From Mixophyes australis (taxonomy: Eukaryota > Chordata > Amphibia > Anura > Limnodynastidae), in assembly GCA_036250195.1 (NCBI GenBank), contig JAVHZZ010000006.1, positions 158,899,724-158,963,723 on the forward strand: a stretch of DNA of 64,000 bases, written 5' to 3'. Positions 34,111 to 46,039 of this stretch are shown one piece after another; position 1 is the first letter of the stretch, and each line of letters starts with the position of its first letter. A model generated the notes under the pieces. It was given only the letters and a program-made list of their open reading frames with translations. It was not told the DNA's origin and made no database searches. The position numbers were made by a program, and so were the translations under genes.

Positions 34111-34730
34111 GGAGTGCTAAAAATTATTTAGTAGATACTGCTGACAGATATGACTTTTGACAGCCAGAAATATTAATGCACTATTAGGGAGGACACCCCA
34201 AAAGCACTGAGGAGTGCTAAAAATTATTTAGTAGATACTGCTGACAGATATGACTTTTGACAGCCAGAAATATTAATGCACAATTAGGGAGGACACCCCA
34301 AAAGCACTGAGGAGTGCTAAAAATTATTTAGTAGATACTGCTGACAGATATGACTTTTGACAGCCAGAAATATTAATGCACAATTAGGGAGGACACCCCA
34401 AAAGCACTGAGGAGTGCTAAAAATTATTTAGTAGATACTGCTGACAGTTATGACTTTTGACAGCCAGAAATATTAATGCACAATTAGGGAGGACACCCCA
34501 AAAGCACTGAGGAGTGCTAAAAATTATTTAGTAGATACTGCTGACAGATATGACTTTTGACAGCCAGAAATATTAATGCACAATTAGGGAGGACACCCCA
34601 AAAGCACTGAGGAGTGCTAAAAATTATTTAGTAGATACTGCTGACAGATATGACTTTTGACAGCCAGAAATATTAATGCACAATTAGGGAGGACACCCCA
34701 AAAGCACTGAGGAGTGCCAAATATGAAGAA
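34111..34730 (-). repeat. exact 100-bp tandem array upstream of the truncated frame
   Basis: GGAGTGCTAA recurs exactly at 34111, 34211, 34311, 34411, 34511 and 34611, with a last GGAGTGCCAA at 34711. Units differ by only a few bases. The array lies between promoter and start codon, as the 296-bp array does in the first copy. Confidence 0.95.
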
Positions 34731-34885
34731 AAAATAATAAACCTCTATCCTCCTCTCTGCACTAGCGATTTTGGTTAGAGCAATTGCAAGAACAATATTG
34801 TATTCTCTGTCCCTGCTCTAATTAGCCTATGACTACACCCTGCTCTCTCCCTCTGACAAATGGCGATGGATTGCTGTGGAGGCGT

Positions 34886-34893
34886 GTATTTAT
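34886..34893 (-). promoter_or_regulatory. TATA box of the second hAT
   Basis: The minus strand reads TATAAATA about 175 bp inside the right end, paralleling TATAAATT in the first copy. Confidence 0.55.
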
Positions 34894-35074
34894 AAAGTTG
34901 AAGTATCGCGAGAACCGAGCCCCGAGATCCGACGACGTCACAATGACGTTCGGCCTCGATTTGGATTCGGAACGGGCGGGAGAGTACCGAGCTGCTCAGC
35001 TCGGTACTCGGATACCCAAAGTTCGGGTGGGTTCGGTTCTCGGAGAACCGGACCCGCCCATCTCTAGTTATCGT

Positions 35075-36372
35075 ACCACTATATAGAGCACAGTCCCACA
35101 AATGCATAGCACTACAGGAGCTAAGACATTGTCAGCCATCGTACCACTATATATAGCACAGTCCCACAAATGCATAGCACTACAGGAGCTAAGACATTGT
35201 CAGCCATCGTACCACTATGTACAGCACATCCCCACAAATGCATAGCACTACAGGAGCTAAGACATTGTCAGCCATCGTACCACTATGTACAGCACATCCC
35301 CACAAATGCATAGTACTACAGGAGCTAAGACATTGTCAGCCATCGTACCACTATATACAGCACATCCCCACAAATGCATAGCACTACAGGAGCTAAGACA
35401 TTGTCAGTTATCGTACCACTATGTACAGCACAGTCCCACAAATGCATAGCACTACAGGAGCTAAGACATTGTCAGCCATCGTACCACTATATACAGCACA
35501 GTCCCACAAATGCATAGTACTACAGGAGCTAAGACATTGTCAGTTATCGTACCACTATGTACGGCACAGTCCCACAAATGCATAGTACTACAGGAGCTAA
35601 TACATTGTCAGTTATCGTACCACTATATAGAGCACAGTCCCACAAATGCATAGCACTACAGGAGCTAAGACATTGTCAGCCATCGTACCACTATATACAG
35701 CACAGTCCCACAAATGCATAGTACTACAGGAGCTAATACATTGTCAGTTATCGTGGCACTATATAGAGCACAGTCCCACAAATGCATAGTACTACAGGAG
35801 CTAATACATTGTCAGTTATCGTACCACTATGTACAGCACAGTCCCACAAATGCATAGCACTACAGGAGCTAAGACATTGTCAGCCATCGTACCACTATAT
35901 ACAGCACAGTCCCACAAATGCATAGCACTACAGGAGCTAAGACATTGTCAGCCATCGTACCACTATATACAGCACAGTCCCACAAATGCATAGTACTACA
36001 GGAGCTAATACATTGTCAGTTATCGTACCACTATATAGAGCACAGTCCCACAAATGCATAGTACTACAGGAGCTAATACATTGTCAGTTATCGTACCACT
36101 ATGTACAGCACAGTCCCACAAATGCATAGCACTACAGGAGCTAAGACATTGTCAGCCATCGTACCACTATATACAGCACAGTCCCACAAATGCATAGCAC
36201 TACAGGAGCTAAGACATTGTCAGCCATCGTACCACTATATACAGCACAGTCCCACAAATGCATAGCACTACAGGAGCTAAGACATTGTCAGCCATCGTAC
36301 CACTATATACAGCACAGTCCCACAAATGCATAGTACTACAGGAGCTAAGACATTGTCAGCCATCTTACCACT
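35075..36372. repeat. 68-bp satellite, right block (about 19 units)
   Basis: Same units and variant set as the left block. The last unit decays at ATCTTACCACTCTATCTAGC. Flanking sequence on both sides (30060-30430 and 36375-36590) shares words such as ACTCCATT and CCAACACA, so the array may have grown inside an older repeat. Confidence 0.93.
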
Positions 36373-37889
36373 CTATCTAGCAACACTGTTCAACCACAGT
36401 GCTCAAATGTATACAATTTATATTTATGACACAAATAATCTACAACACAGTCACATATTAATCACATACTTCCATAACACAGTACTTAACCTAACAAGCA
36501 AATAGTTACACATTATAATTATCTTCCATTCAATCCATTCAAAACTCCATTATAACATTAAACCAACACAGGCATATAGATTCCCAGATTTCCAGGCTAT
36601 ACTCTGTATTGTGTATTCCACAAAATTCTCGATTGTTTCCCATCACCTGCCAGTCCCATCCAATACCTGCTTGGAGGGCTCAAACCTGCGAGGGGATAGC
36701 AGCCAAGCCCATACTTCCACGTGGGGGTCCCAGGTGCAGTGCCGTAACTAGACATTTCGGTGCCCTGGGCGAGACAGGGCACCGGCGCCCCCCTTCGAAG
36801 TGGGAGGGACATTTGCCAAGTGGGTGTGGCCAACCTAATGTGGGGGTGTGGCTAGAACTTTACTGAAAGAATTCTGTTACACATATTTGCAAATGCATGA
36901 TATATATATCTATCAGAGCCAGATTTACACTTCATGGGGCCCTAGGGAAGATATTGGTTTGGGCCTCCCCCTTCACACACACAGTGGCCCCTCACATACA
37001 GAGCTGGATTAAGGCTTTGGGGGGCCCGGGGCACTTAAGGCAGGGGGGCTCCTATGATGTAGCATGGTTATCATTTTACACAAATAAACAGGCAATACAG
37101 TGTGCACTACTGTTAGTTGCACACAGCTCTGCCTGCACAAGCAGTACATGGTGAAGCGGGGACATACCTCCCAACTGTCCTTTTAGTCGGACCAAATCCT
37201 GAATAAGCGAGACAGCCACCCAAATTCAGGGCTGTCCCATCAGATTCAGGACAGTTGTCAGACTGTCCTGCTCTCTCCTACCTGTCTTGGTCACTTTCAT
37301 CACTTGTAGCAGCTGGTTTCTTTAGCTCCGTTCCTTCTTGTCTTGATCCTGTGATGTTGGATCCCTATTTTGAAAAAAATGGGTACATGAGATTTAGAAA
37401 ACTCCAACCAGCCCCGTTGTTAAATCAATAGCACTCACGCTTTATAATTAGGCCTCCCCCCATTCCCAACAATAATATTCAGATTTAATAAGTAGACCTA
37501 TTTCCCTCCAACCAGCCCCAACATTAAATTGACAGTATACCCATTTAATCTAAACTTATTTCCCTCCCTCCAAACAGTCCCAGCAATAAATAGCATTTAC
37601 ATTTAATAAATATAACCATTTTCCACAACCATCCCCGGCAATGAATAATTCATATTCACATTTAATAAATAGCCCTCCTCCCCAAAATCAGCCCCATGTT
37701 CAATTAATAGCTCCAAACCACCCCAGCATTAAATTAAATATTCTGTCACCTCACCTTAAATAATTAGCCCCCACCTTCACTCCACCATTAAATAGCCCAC
37801 CTTCCACACTATATTAAGATCCTCCTTTCCCTCACACGCCTAATTAAAATATTGCAGCCACACACACTATATTAACAAACTTTCACTCC

Positions 37890-38312
37890 CCCCCCCCAGC
37901 AGCCATGGTCACTCACTCAGCCCCCCCCCAGCCGCCATGTTCACTCACTCAGCTCCCCCCCACAGCAGCCATGTTCACTCACTCAGCCCCCCCCAACAGC
38001 CATGTTCACTCACTCAGCCCCCCCCAACAGCCATGTTCACTCACTCAGCCCCCCCCCAGCAGCCATGTTCACTCACTCAGCCCCCTCCCCCCCAGCAGCC
38101 ATCTTTACTCACTCAGCCCCCCCCCCCAGCAGGCAGCCATCTTCACTCACTCAGCCCCCCCCAGCAGCCATGTTCACTCACTCAGCCCCCCCCAACAGCC
38201 ATGTTCACTCACTCAGCCCCCCCCCCCCACAGCCATGTTCACTCACTCAGCCCCCCCCCATGTTCACTCACTCAGCCCCTCCCCCCACAGCAGCCATGTT
38301 CACTCACAAATG
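37890..38312 (+). repeat. C-rich minisatellite of about 33 bp
   Basis: About 13 units of CAGCCATGTTCACTCACTCA followed by a C run of variable length. Variable C-run length makes all three forward frames open for 110-144 codons. These proline/serine/histidine strings are artefacts. Confidence 0.9.
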
Positions 38313-38608
38313 TCTTGCTATTGCCTTGAAGTAAAATAACTCTGCATCCATTTTATTTGAAATGTAGAGCACAAATTTTTACGGTAGCTGATGTTTCAGT
38401 AAATTGTTTGATGGAAAGTGGATTTCCACATTAAAATGTTAACTCATTGGACTGTATATCTAAGCAACATTTGCTAAATATCTTGTTTGTCTTCTCTTGC
38501 GTATTTTTAGTTATTTATTTTTTTGCCATGCAATACAATACAAAGTTGATCTCTGGATAGGTTTGTGCCCATTGCAGAGAGCCCAGAGGTTGGAGATAAC
38601 TAAAAGAA

Positions 38609-38629
38609 GCTACACCCCCCCCCCCCCCC
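38609..38629. repeat. poly-C tract
   Basis: A run of about 18 C near 38616, with T-rich homopolymers at 38968-39007 nearby. Confidence 0.8.
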
Positions 38630-39430
38630 TCCCTGTACACATGTTCACTTATTCCCCGCTGTGAAGTCTTCTTTACTTATTCCTCCCCCTCTAGTACCTG
38701 TCCCTATCCCCCGAACAGAATAAAGACTCTAAAAATAAAGACAATCAAAAACACTCACCTCATCAGCCTGCAGGAATTCACTCTGCGCCGCACTCAACAC
38801 ATTGCGAGTGCACGTCAGCCAGCCACCACACTAGCCCCTCCCCCCTCTCGCGGCATCCGACCCCCCACTCCCCCAACTCGCGGCACCCCACCCCCCCACC
38901 GACTTCCCCCCCCCCGCACGAGTCGCGGGGGGAGGGGGGTGCCGCGAGTCGGGGGAGGGGACACAATCTTTTTTTTTTTTTTTTTTAAATGTTTTCTTTT
39001 TTTTTTTACTCTGTGCCAGAGGGGAAGGTAGCGGGCGGCTGCTGCGCCCCCCTCGGGCTTGCGCCCTGGGCGACAGCACCGCCCGCACCACCCTAGTTAC
39101 GGCTCTGCCCAGGTGAATACCTACTCCTCACTAGACTCCACGTTTCTGCTGCAGGTTCTGCCAAATCAAGCTGGCTGTTAAATCCAGAAAGTTCCTGTGT
39201 TAATTCTGACAGTATCTTTCCTCAACTGACTGGATATTGCTCAAGTTTGTCTATCCTTCTGGAAAAAATGGCTTCCTTACTTGATACATTTCTACTTTTA
39301 AACTAAATAATAAATACTGTTTCAGTATAATGTCCTTTTAAATTCTGTTCTACCAAGAACAGGCAAAATAAAAAGCATGTCCACCATGCACCACCAAGTC
39401 CACAGAATCTTATTAATTAGTAAATATATG

Positions 39431-39995
39431 TGTGACTGGGGTAGGGGAACAGATGTCATCTCCTGGGTTAGAGTGTAGTGTTTAGCAGCCGAGAGAACAC
39501 ACAAGTCATGGTTTTGGGTACAACTGGCCTCAGCCAGTTTTATTAAGCAATAAATTAAAAGAAACTTCAAAATATATACCATACCTGTCTGTCACTAACT
39601 AACTATAAGTCACTCCTGTCTGACAAACTAAAACAAAACATAAGAAGTTCCATTATGGTTTTCTCACATCAAAGTTCATGCTTCCACTCACAGAAACTCT
39701 GCAGTCCTTTTCCCCATGTAGTGAGAAACTGAATCCACTCCCTAGCAGCCTTTTATACACAGATCACAGGTGCCAGCAGGACAGAAGACCTGGACTGGAC
39801 CTTGCAAATGATGCGCACCCTTCTCTTCTCCATCTACATCCCAGGGACCTTTACCAGTTTTTCCCTAAAGCTGAATACCTCTCTGGGAAGCATTTCCCAA
39901 ATATAAACACTCTCCCTGGGGTTTTAAAACATGTAGGTTAGAAACTTGGGACTAATATACCTGCCTGCAAACACTATTCCAGTATCTTTGTCACA
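39431..39995 (-). mobile_element. putative 3' LTR of the Gmr1-like element
   Basis: On minus it starts TGTGACAAAG at 39995 and would end GTCACA at 39431, giving 6-bp inverted ends. A purine-rich GAAACGGGATGGAAATG immediately precedes it (39996-40014), as a polypurine tract should. A minus-strand TATAAAA lies at 39751-39757. No second LTR is visible upstream of the coding relic, so the limits rest on these signals alone. Confidence 0.5.
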
Positions 39996-40093
39996 CATTT
40001 CCATCCCGTTTCAACTTAGGGTGTGGAGCCCTTGTAGTCCCTAAGCAAAAGACACAGGACAATTAATCTGCATTGGCTGATTGGGTACCGGGT

Positions 40094-41250
40094 CTATGTT
40101 CCCCCGTAAAATAATTTTTTTGTAATGCTAAAAACCATCTTGTCACCCGGGCATGTTGGCTTTAACGGGTCATGATCTGTTACAAACTTAAACTGTTTAC
40201 CAAAGAGATAACATCTCAGAGTGTCCAATGCCCACTTATTAGCCAACGCTTTTTTTTCTACAATGGTGTACCTCTTCTCATGCTCATTGAGTTTTCTACT
40301 CAGATAAATTATAGGGTGCTCCTTGCCATCACGTTTTGGGTACAATACACTTAACCCTACATTTGAGGCATCTGTCTGCATTACAAACTCCTTTGAAAAA
40401 TCTGGCTTTATCAATACAGACTGTGTACACAACACCACTTTTAACGCCAGAAAAGCTTTCTCTACCTCAGGGTTCCATATCACCATACTAGACCTCCTAT
40501 CTTTGGTAAGGTCTGATAATGGAACCACTGTGGTGGCAAAATTAGGAATGCATTGCTAGGAGTACTCGGTGATCCCCAAAAAAGCTCACTTGCTTTTTAT
40601 TCACAGGATGGGGCCAGTTTTGGATGGCCTCAATTTTATTCAATTGGGGCTTAACCAAACCTCTACCAAACCGCTACCTATGGTAAATGCCAAGTACCTA
40701 GCCCATTGCTAGGCAACATTATTCGGGTTGGCTGTAATCCCTGCCTTTTCTGATTGCGTTCAACACTGCTTGAACCCTATCTAGTTGAGAGTCCCAATCC
40801 TGGCTGTGAAAGTCATATCCATTGCAAGCTGAAAGGTTGCTGGGCGCCATGTAACCCAAACGGCAACACCTTATACTGATAGAGCTTTTTTGAAACAGAG
40901 AAGGCTGTTAGTAATTGTCAGATCAAATGTGGTGAGATATCTGGCTGTTCCTAGCCTTTCTATCAGTTCATCCACATGGAGAAAGGGGTAGGCATGAAAC
41001 TTAGCCACTGTGTTCAGCTTATGGAAATTGTTACAGAAGCAGAGGTTGTCATCTGGTTTTGGGATTAGAACTATGAGGCTGGGAAATTCACTATTTTACT
41101 ATTCTATAACCTTGAGTTCTAACATTTGTTTAACCTCTTTGGAAATAGCCTCTCGCCAGGCTTTGGGTATCCTGTTAGGTTTGAGGAGGACCTTGAGCCC
41201 TGGCTGTAACAATGTCATATTTTGTTATAGCTGTTCGGGCTAGGTAGCTC
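40094..41250 (-). pseudogene. Gmr1-like reverse transcriptase and RNase H relic
   Basis: Minus-strand translation across frame breaks gives RT landmarks in order: KPNRIPKAWREAISKEVKQM, SLIVLIPKPDDNLCFCNNFH, VDELIERLGTARYLTTFDLT, VLPFGLHGA, and SQDWDSQLDRVQAVLNAIRK. The strand segment carrying the YxDD catalytic motif is missing through a short deletion near 40810-40825. An unbroken 144-codon stretch (40528-40094) holds the connection and RNase H: QTDASNVGLS, VEKKALANKWAL and FVTDHDPL supply D, E and D. It is truncated after the third. Not functional. Confidence 0.85.
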
Positions 41251-41389
41251 TGAAAATATACCCGTTTTTAATGATGAACTCTTTAGCATTATTCTTTTGG
41301 ACCACTGACAGTGTCTCTGACACTTTTACTTCCTGAACTAAAAGAAGTTGGGATATTGGTGGGCCAGGTTCAGTTGACAGGGCTAACCT

Positions 41390-42440
41390 ATCCTTCTAGT
41401 GTTCTATTGGGTTTATATGGTAAATTTGCTCAGGCTTTCTTTTCCCTGTCTGATACACTTTATAGTTAACCTCACTCACTTTCTCCCTGATCTCAAACGG
41501 AGACCCTGCCAATTAGCCATAAACTTGCTTTCTACTGTGGGCACCAAAATCATGACTGTCCCCAGGGACAAATGTACATACATGGGCTTTTCGATTATAC
41601 ACCCTCTGTTGCTCTTGTTGGGTCTGTTTCATGTGTTCTTTGACAACAGACACCAAGGCAGCACAATCCTGTCCTGCATTTGAGATACGTATTCCATAAC
41701 ACTTTTATAAGGAGTGGGCTGCCCTTCCTATGTCTCTTTTGCCACATACAGCAATCTTCTGTGGTGTCTCCCATACAATAAATTAAATGGAGAAAACCCT
41801 GTAGAGGACTGAGGCAAATAACAAATATGGCAATAAATAATTACAGTTTTTGCCATCTCTATCTACAACTTTTTTTTAGCATGGTTTTTAAGGTTTTGTT
41901 GAACCTTATTAACAACCTATCAGTCTGGGTATGGTAAACTGATGCACAAAGGTAAGTGACCTTAAACAATTTGACATATTTTCCTTCATGATTCTAGACA
42001 TAAAGGGGATACCTTGGTTAGTCAGAATTACTTTAGGTATACCTACTCTGCGGAAAACATGCACCAGCTCTCTAGCTATTGTCTCAGTTGAGATATTGTG
42101 CAGATAGTTTGCCTCAGGATAGTGGGTAGCACAATCCATTATTACTAGGATACACTGATGCCATTAAGCAGATTTTAACAAGGGCCCCACAAGGTCCATG
42201 TCTATCCTATCAAAAGGGACCTCTATAATAGGCATGGGCACTAGTGAGCTCCTGAAATGGGGTCTGGGAGCATGATACTGGCACTCGGAAGAAAAAAATT
42301 CCAACAACTCTTTAAACACCCCTGGAGAACTGCTGTAAGATCCTCTCTGTGCTTTTTTTCTGCCGCTAAGTAACCTGCTGTGATGAAACCATGATGGCAG
42401 AAAATAATCTATAGGTAATACTTGATAACCTTGCAAAACA
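41390..42440 (-). pseudogene. Gmr1-like integrase relic, upstream of RT
   Basis: Minus-strand pieces in order: a CxxC remnant then LVPMPIIEVPFDRIDMDLVG (42164-42436); MDCATHYPEANYL and RRVGIPKVILTNQG (41909-42139); HTQTDRLLIRFN; STGFSPFNLLYGR (near 41770); QQRVYNR; then NYKVYQTGKRK and QIYHINPI (near 41420). The second catalytic Asp is Asn (LTNQG for LTDQG) and the catalytic Glu of the HPQTDGLVERFN block is Ile. Several stops and frameshifts occur. The reading continues straight into RT, so integrase precedes RT. Confidence 0.85.
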
Positions 42441-45180
42441 CTTCCACCTGAGAGATCCCAGAGGGCATGTCAGGTGGCAAGTCTGGGGGCTGGAGTGCGA
42501 TGATGCAATCTCAGCACCATGGCCCCACTCCCGCTGTGCAAAGCAATTGAAGCTATCGTCTTCTCTGAAAAAGTCTGGGGTTTGTAGTGGAATGCAACAT
42601 TAAAAGAATGTAAATAATTAATTGTAGTCCTGAATCTAGCCTAGTTTATAGTGTAATGAACAGAGAAGGGAAGAATAGAAGGAATGAAGATATTAGGGTG
42701 TCTATTTAACAAGTTGTGAAGAGCCAAAATATAAATGTAAATGTTGACAAAGGGCTCTTTCACCATTGTTTCTTATTTAACAAATGGTTAATACTGGAGA
42801 AATCAGAGATGTCTCCAGCCCTAATCTATTTACTGGCACTTACTGAGGTTCTCAGAGACCTCTATGGGGACAGGGGCATTTATGAAGCAGCATTTGCATC
42901 ATCTCAGGATGGCATCAATTGCCTTTAGCACGGGATCCAGATGGGTAAATCCCTACAGTATGTACTTATGGGCACTTTTCCATTGTTCCTGGTGGCTTTC
43001 CATGTGATTTGTCCAATTCATGAAACCATTTGTGAGAATAAACCATTTAAAAGACCTCACAAATCATATTAATTATAACTGATTTTAGGCACAGGTAATG
43101 CTAGGGTTCATCAGCCCAGCTCTGGTGGTAGAGTACAACAAAGCTATGTGTCAATGTTTTTTCAATGCTTCGGTAAGCCTAGACCTACTCATCTATGCCT
43201 CCTGGATGGTGATAACCTACTATGTCTCTCAAAGGACGTAGCTCACCTTACCACACGCAATCATGCCATTGAAGAAACGTCAAACATCATAAAGAAGGTG
43301 CTCAGCTATATTAGTAATCAAATAATTATCTCCAAAAAAAAAAAAGAAGGTCTTCTGGAAAAATACATTTAAATGGCAGCCCTGTGAAACAATGTCTCAG
43401 CCACAGGTAGACACAGATTCTGTCTGACTCTGGTTGTCACTGTGTGGTATCATATTTTGCTGCTGTCTGATACAGCATGAAAGATAGCGACTCAGGCCTG
43501 GGTTGCAAGCGCTGGACAATGTGCAAAGGCATACAAGTTCTACCAGATATGAACGAATTGCCCAGTGACATCAACACCTTCCTAATTGGCTGGTTTCCCT
43601 GGACATGTAGAATGAATACAATCCCAAACAAAAGAGCTAGGGAGTGTGTAGACAATATCCACATGTCCTAACAGGTGGGTGCTGGCATAAATCAGTTAAG
43701 GAGTTTGCATCAATTATTCCCTAATTGTCTATATTTCTTGGTACCATATAGAGTAAATAAAACACTTATGTGGTGGCATAGGAATATTAGGGGTGCTCAA
43801 GAAACCACAGCACCCACAGAACTGGTGTCTATAATTCTTTGGGCAAATTCAGGAAGGATTCTTGGCTATCATTGGAAGAGGGATGCTGTGCTTGTGAGCA
43901 GCTTAACTCAGAATTTGTGCCTACCCCTCTAGTAGAGTGCATGTAGCGGTTATGCTGTGGGGAATTCTTAGATGGTGATATGTTTATATATTGTTACAGT
44001 TTACATATGGTTTAAAGGACAGTTTGGGTCAAAGAGGCTAAGCTAAGGTTTTTGGTTTTAATTCAGATGATTAATATGTAATTAATTGAATCAATAAACA
44101 AGCTTATGTGGCCTTTTCCACCTATATATGATTCTGTTTATTTATTAGTTTATTATTTTTTCGTTTACGGTTACAAGCTAAGACAATCAACTCAGTGTTT
44201 AATGTTAACAGTCCGTTATAATATGCAAGAAAAATGAGTAGTTTATTGCTGTCCTACAGTATATTAAAAAGATATTATGCTGTATTGAAAATCTGCTCAA
44301 TGAATGGGGTTTATAGCTGCAATAAAACCTCAACTCCAACTAATGTGTACACCTCTTCGCATTCCAAATGAGAGAAAGTCTGTAGAAATAGAATCCAAAA
44401 GGATCTAGAAAACCTAGGATTTTGGAAACATGCTTTTATAAACTTTGGGGCCTGATTTCTGGTTGGAAGTATAGCAGAAATTTCTCAAACTGCCCCCAAA
44501 TTGTTATTGGTGATATATAGAGCCAAAGTTCTCAGCCTGTAGTAATTTTACCTGAATTTTACATAGATTCAAGGAACACATCATCAGCTTGTTAAAGATA
44601 ACTCAAAATAATATTACATCTTTTAGTAAAGAATAAAAAGTGGCTTCATATAAATGTACTCAGATAAGGAAGTACACTTTAGTCCTACATGGTAAATATT
44701 TACCATCACATGGGGTACATGTTAGGAATGTCACAACGTCCTGGTATTTGACTGTTATTTCTCTTTTTTTTATTTTGTAAAGAGACGTATGTCATCTTCT
44801 AACATTTTTTTATTCTGGTGGTTGCAGGCTAGGAAGCTCTAGTTTGCTTTTGCAATCTAGTTATGCTCTGGAATTTGGCATCTGCTCCAACAAGATTGAA
44901 ATGGTGTGTGAGACTACACCCATTTGCAGGTGAGTAAGGAGCACAGACAGCTCAGCAAGGACCTGAAGATATAGCTTAGTAATAAGTGTAGACAGCTGAG
45001 GAAGAAGCTGATGAAATGGCTTAGTAGGGAGCTGAGTAGACATTTAAGACAGCTGAGTGAGATACTGAGAAGACAGTTCAATGAGGAGCTCAGAGGAGGA
45101 GCTATGGTATGTCCCGCCCACTGGATAGAGGGGACACATACAAGAAAATGGAAAACCAAGAGAGTGTAAACAAACTGTTG
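42441..45180. other. no recognisable gene
   Basis: AT-rich sequence. A degenerate run of GAGGAGCTGAG-like phrases lies at 44930-45110. No protein-like frame. Confidence 0.45.
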
Positions 45181-45203
45181 AAAACACTCTTCAAGAGTGT
45201 TTT
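45181..45203. repeat. perfect short palindrome
   Basis: AAAACACTCTT, one C, then AAGAGTGTTTT: 11-bp arms with a single-base centre. Confidence 0.7.
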
Positions 45204-45312
45204 ACTATTAGGGTGTGTAACTTTTTGGTTTGGTCCTAAATACACTAAATAAATCTTCATGGCAGCAGCATGGTTTTAGGCTTTGTGGGCTGTTTTGGGA
45301 TGTGAATTCACT

Positions 45313-45505
45313 GGGGCATATTCAATTAAGTCTGGGGATCACAATCACACGCTACTGCACGTTTAAAGTGACAATACAGTACTGCAACAACGTGGATTTG
45401 CCTTCGCAACCCTATGGGGTGCGCACAGAAATCTATAGTGTTGCGGTAACGGGAGGTGTGTACCTGTGCGTAATCGTGATCTCTGGGCCTAATTGAATAT
45501 GCCCC
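45313..45505. mobile_element. 193-bp TIR element, GGGGCATATTCAATTA ends
   Basis: GGGGCATATTCAATTAAG at the left and TAATTGAATATGCCCC at the right are inverted. ACT flanks both sides, a 3-bp target duplication. The interior carries imperfect inverted GATCACAATCACACG and CGTAATCGTGATC. Non-coding MITE. Confidence 0.85.
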
Positions 45506-45689
45506 ACTAAATTTTGTAAGCTGTGTGAAAGGTTATTGAGAGGTGATCCAAGTCATGTGTCCCGAGGGGTTATACAGGACAAGTGAGTACAATTATTATT
45601 GCTGCTTATTTGCAAATACAGTTACTAGCAATTGAAATCAATGATTTATGATTTAGGCATTATTCCCCACAATTATGTGATGGGTTGAC

Positions 45690-46030
45690 ACCATGGTGGG
45701 ATTCAGCCGGTTCACACCTGTTCTCCAGAACCGATACCTTATTTTAGGGTCGGTTCGGCGAACCGGTGACTACAGGCTGAGTCCGCCCATTGCGTTGGTG
45801 GGGGGAGCAGGTTCCTTAAAAATAAAAAAACTCACCTCTCCGCGGCGTTGGCACCTCTTTCTCCCTACTCCGTCTGTACTGAATGTCGGGCCTAACAACA
45901 TCACGTCACGCCCGACATTCAGTGAGGAGCGGCGCAGAGACGAGTCGGTGGCAAGCAAGAAAACAAGAAGACAGACGACAAGAAGAGAAGAAAGAGAAGA
46001 AAGAAAACGATAGAAAAGGTAAGTGAAGGA
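45690..46030 (+). mobile_element. left part of a non-autonomous DNA element
   Basis: GTGGGATTCAGCCGGTTC is a familiar frog element end. The interior has the palindrome GAATGTCGGGC...GCCCGACATTC (45883-45922) and donor-like ACTCACCT and AGGTAAGT on opposite strands, the layout seen in the 18.7-kb element. The right end is replaced by the minisatellite. Confidence 0.5.
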
Positions 46031-46039
46031 ACGGAGCAA

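Larger units (their letters stand above)
32676..35066 (-). mobile_element. internally deleted hAT of the same family, in the satellite
   Basis: Ends TAGAGATGGTCACTG (left) and (minus) TAGAGATGGGCGGGTCC match the family of the 8.4-15.7 kb element. The exact 8-bp target duplication GTTATCGT lies at 32668-32675 and 35067-35074 and is itself part of a satellite unit. The element has a TATA-like promoter, a 5' 100-bp array, an N-terminal transposase frame and a 3' array, but lacks the BED domain and catalytic core. It would depend on a full-length relative for movement. Confidence 0.92.
36737..39107. mobile_element. composite hAT-type non-autonomous element, 2.4 kb
   Basis: Ends CAGTGCCGTAACTAG and CTAGTTACGGCTCTG. 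The exact 8-bp target duplication CCCAGGTG lies at 36729-36736 and 39108-39115. Inside are further element ends (CAGAGCCAGATTTACAC near 36914; CAGAGCTGGATTAAGG near 37001), a minus-strand copy of the 20.5-22.1 kb family (about 37150-37860), the 33-bp C-rich array and GC-rich inverted blocks at 38840-38960. No coding capacity. Confidence 0.85.

Noticed and set aside
30440..36372. CRISPR-like regular repeat array
   Set aside because: The 68-bp units are contiguous with no unique spacers, variants are shared between units, and the window is vertebrate. It is a satellite.
39678..39941. 87-codon frame as a gene
   Set aside because: It lies on the antisense strand of the putative Gmr1-like LTR and has no domain signature.
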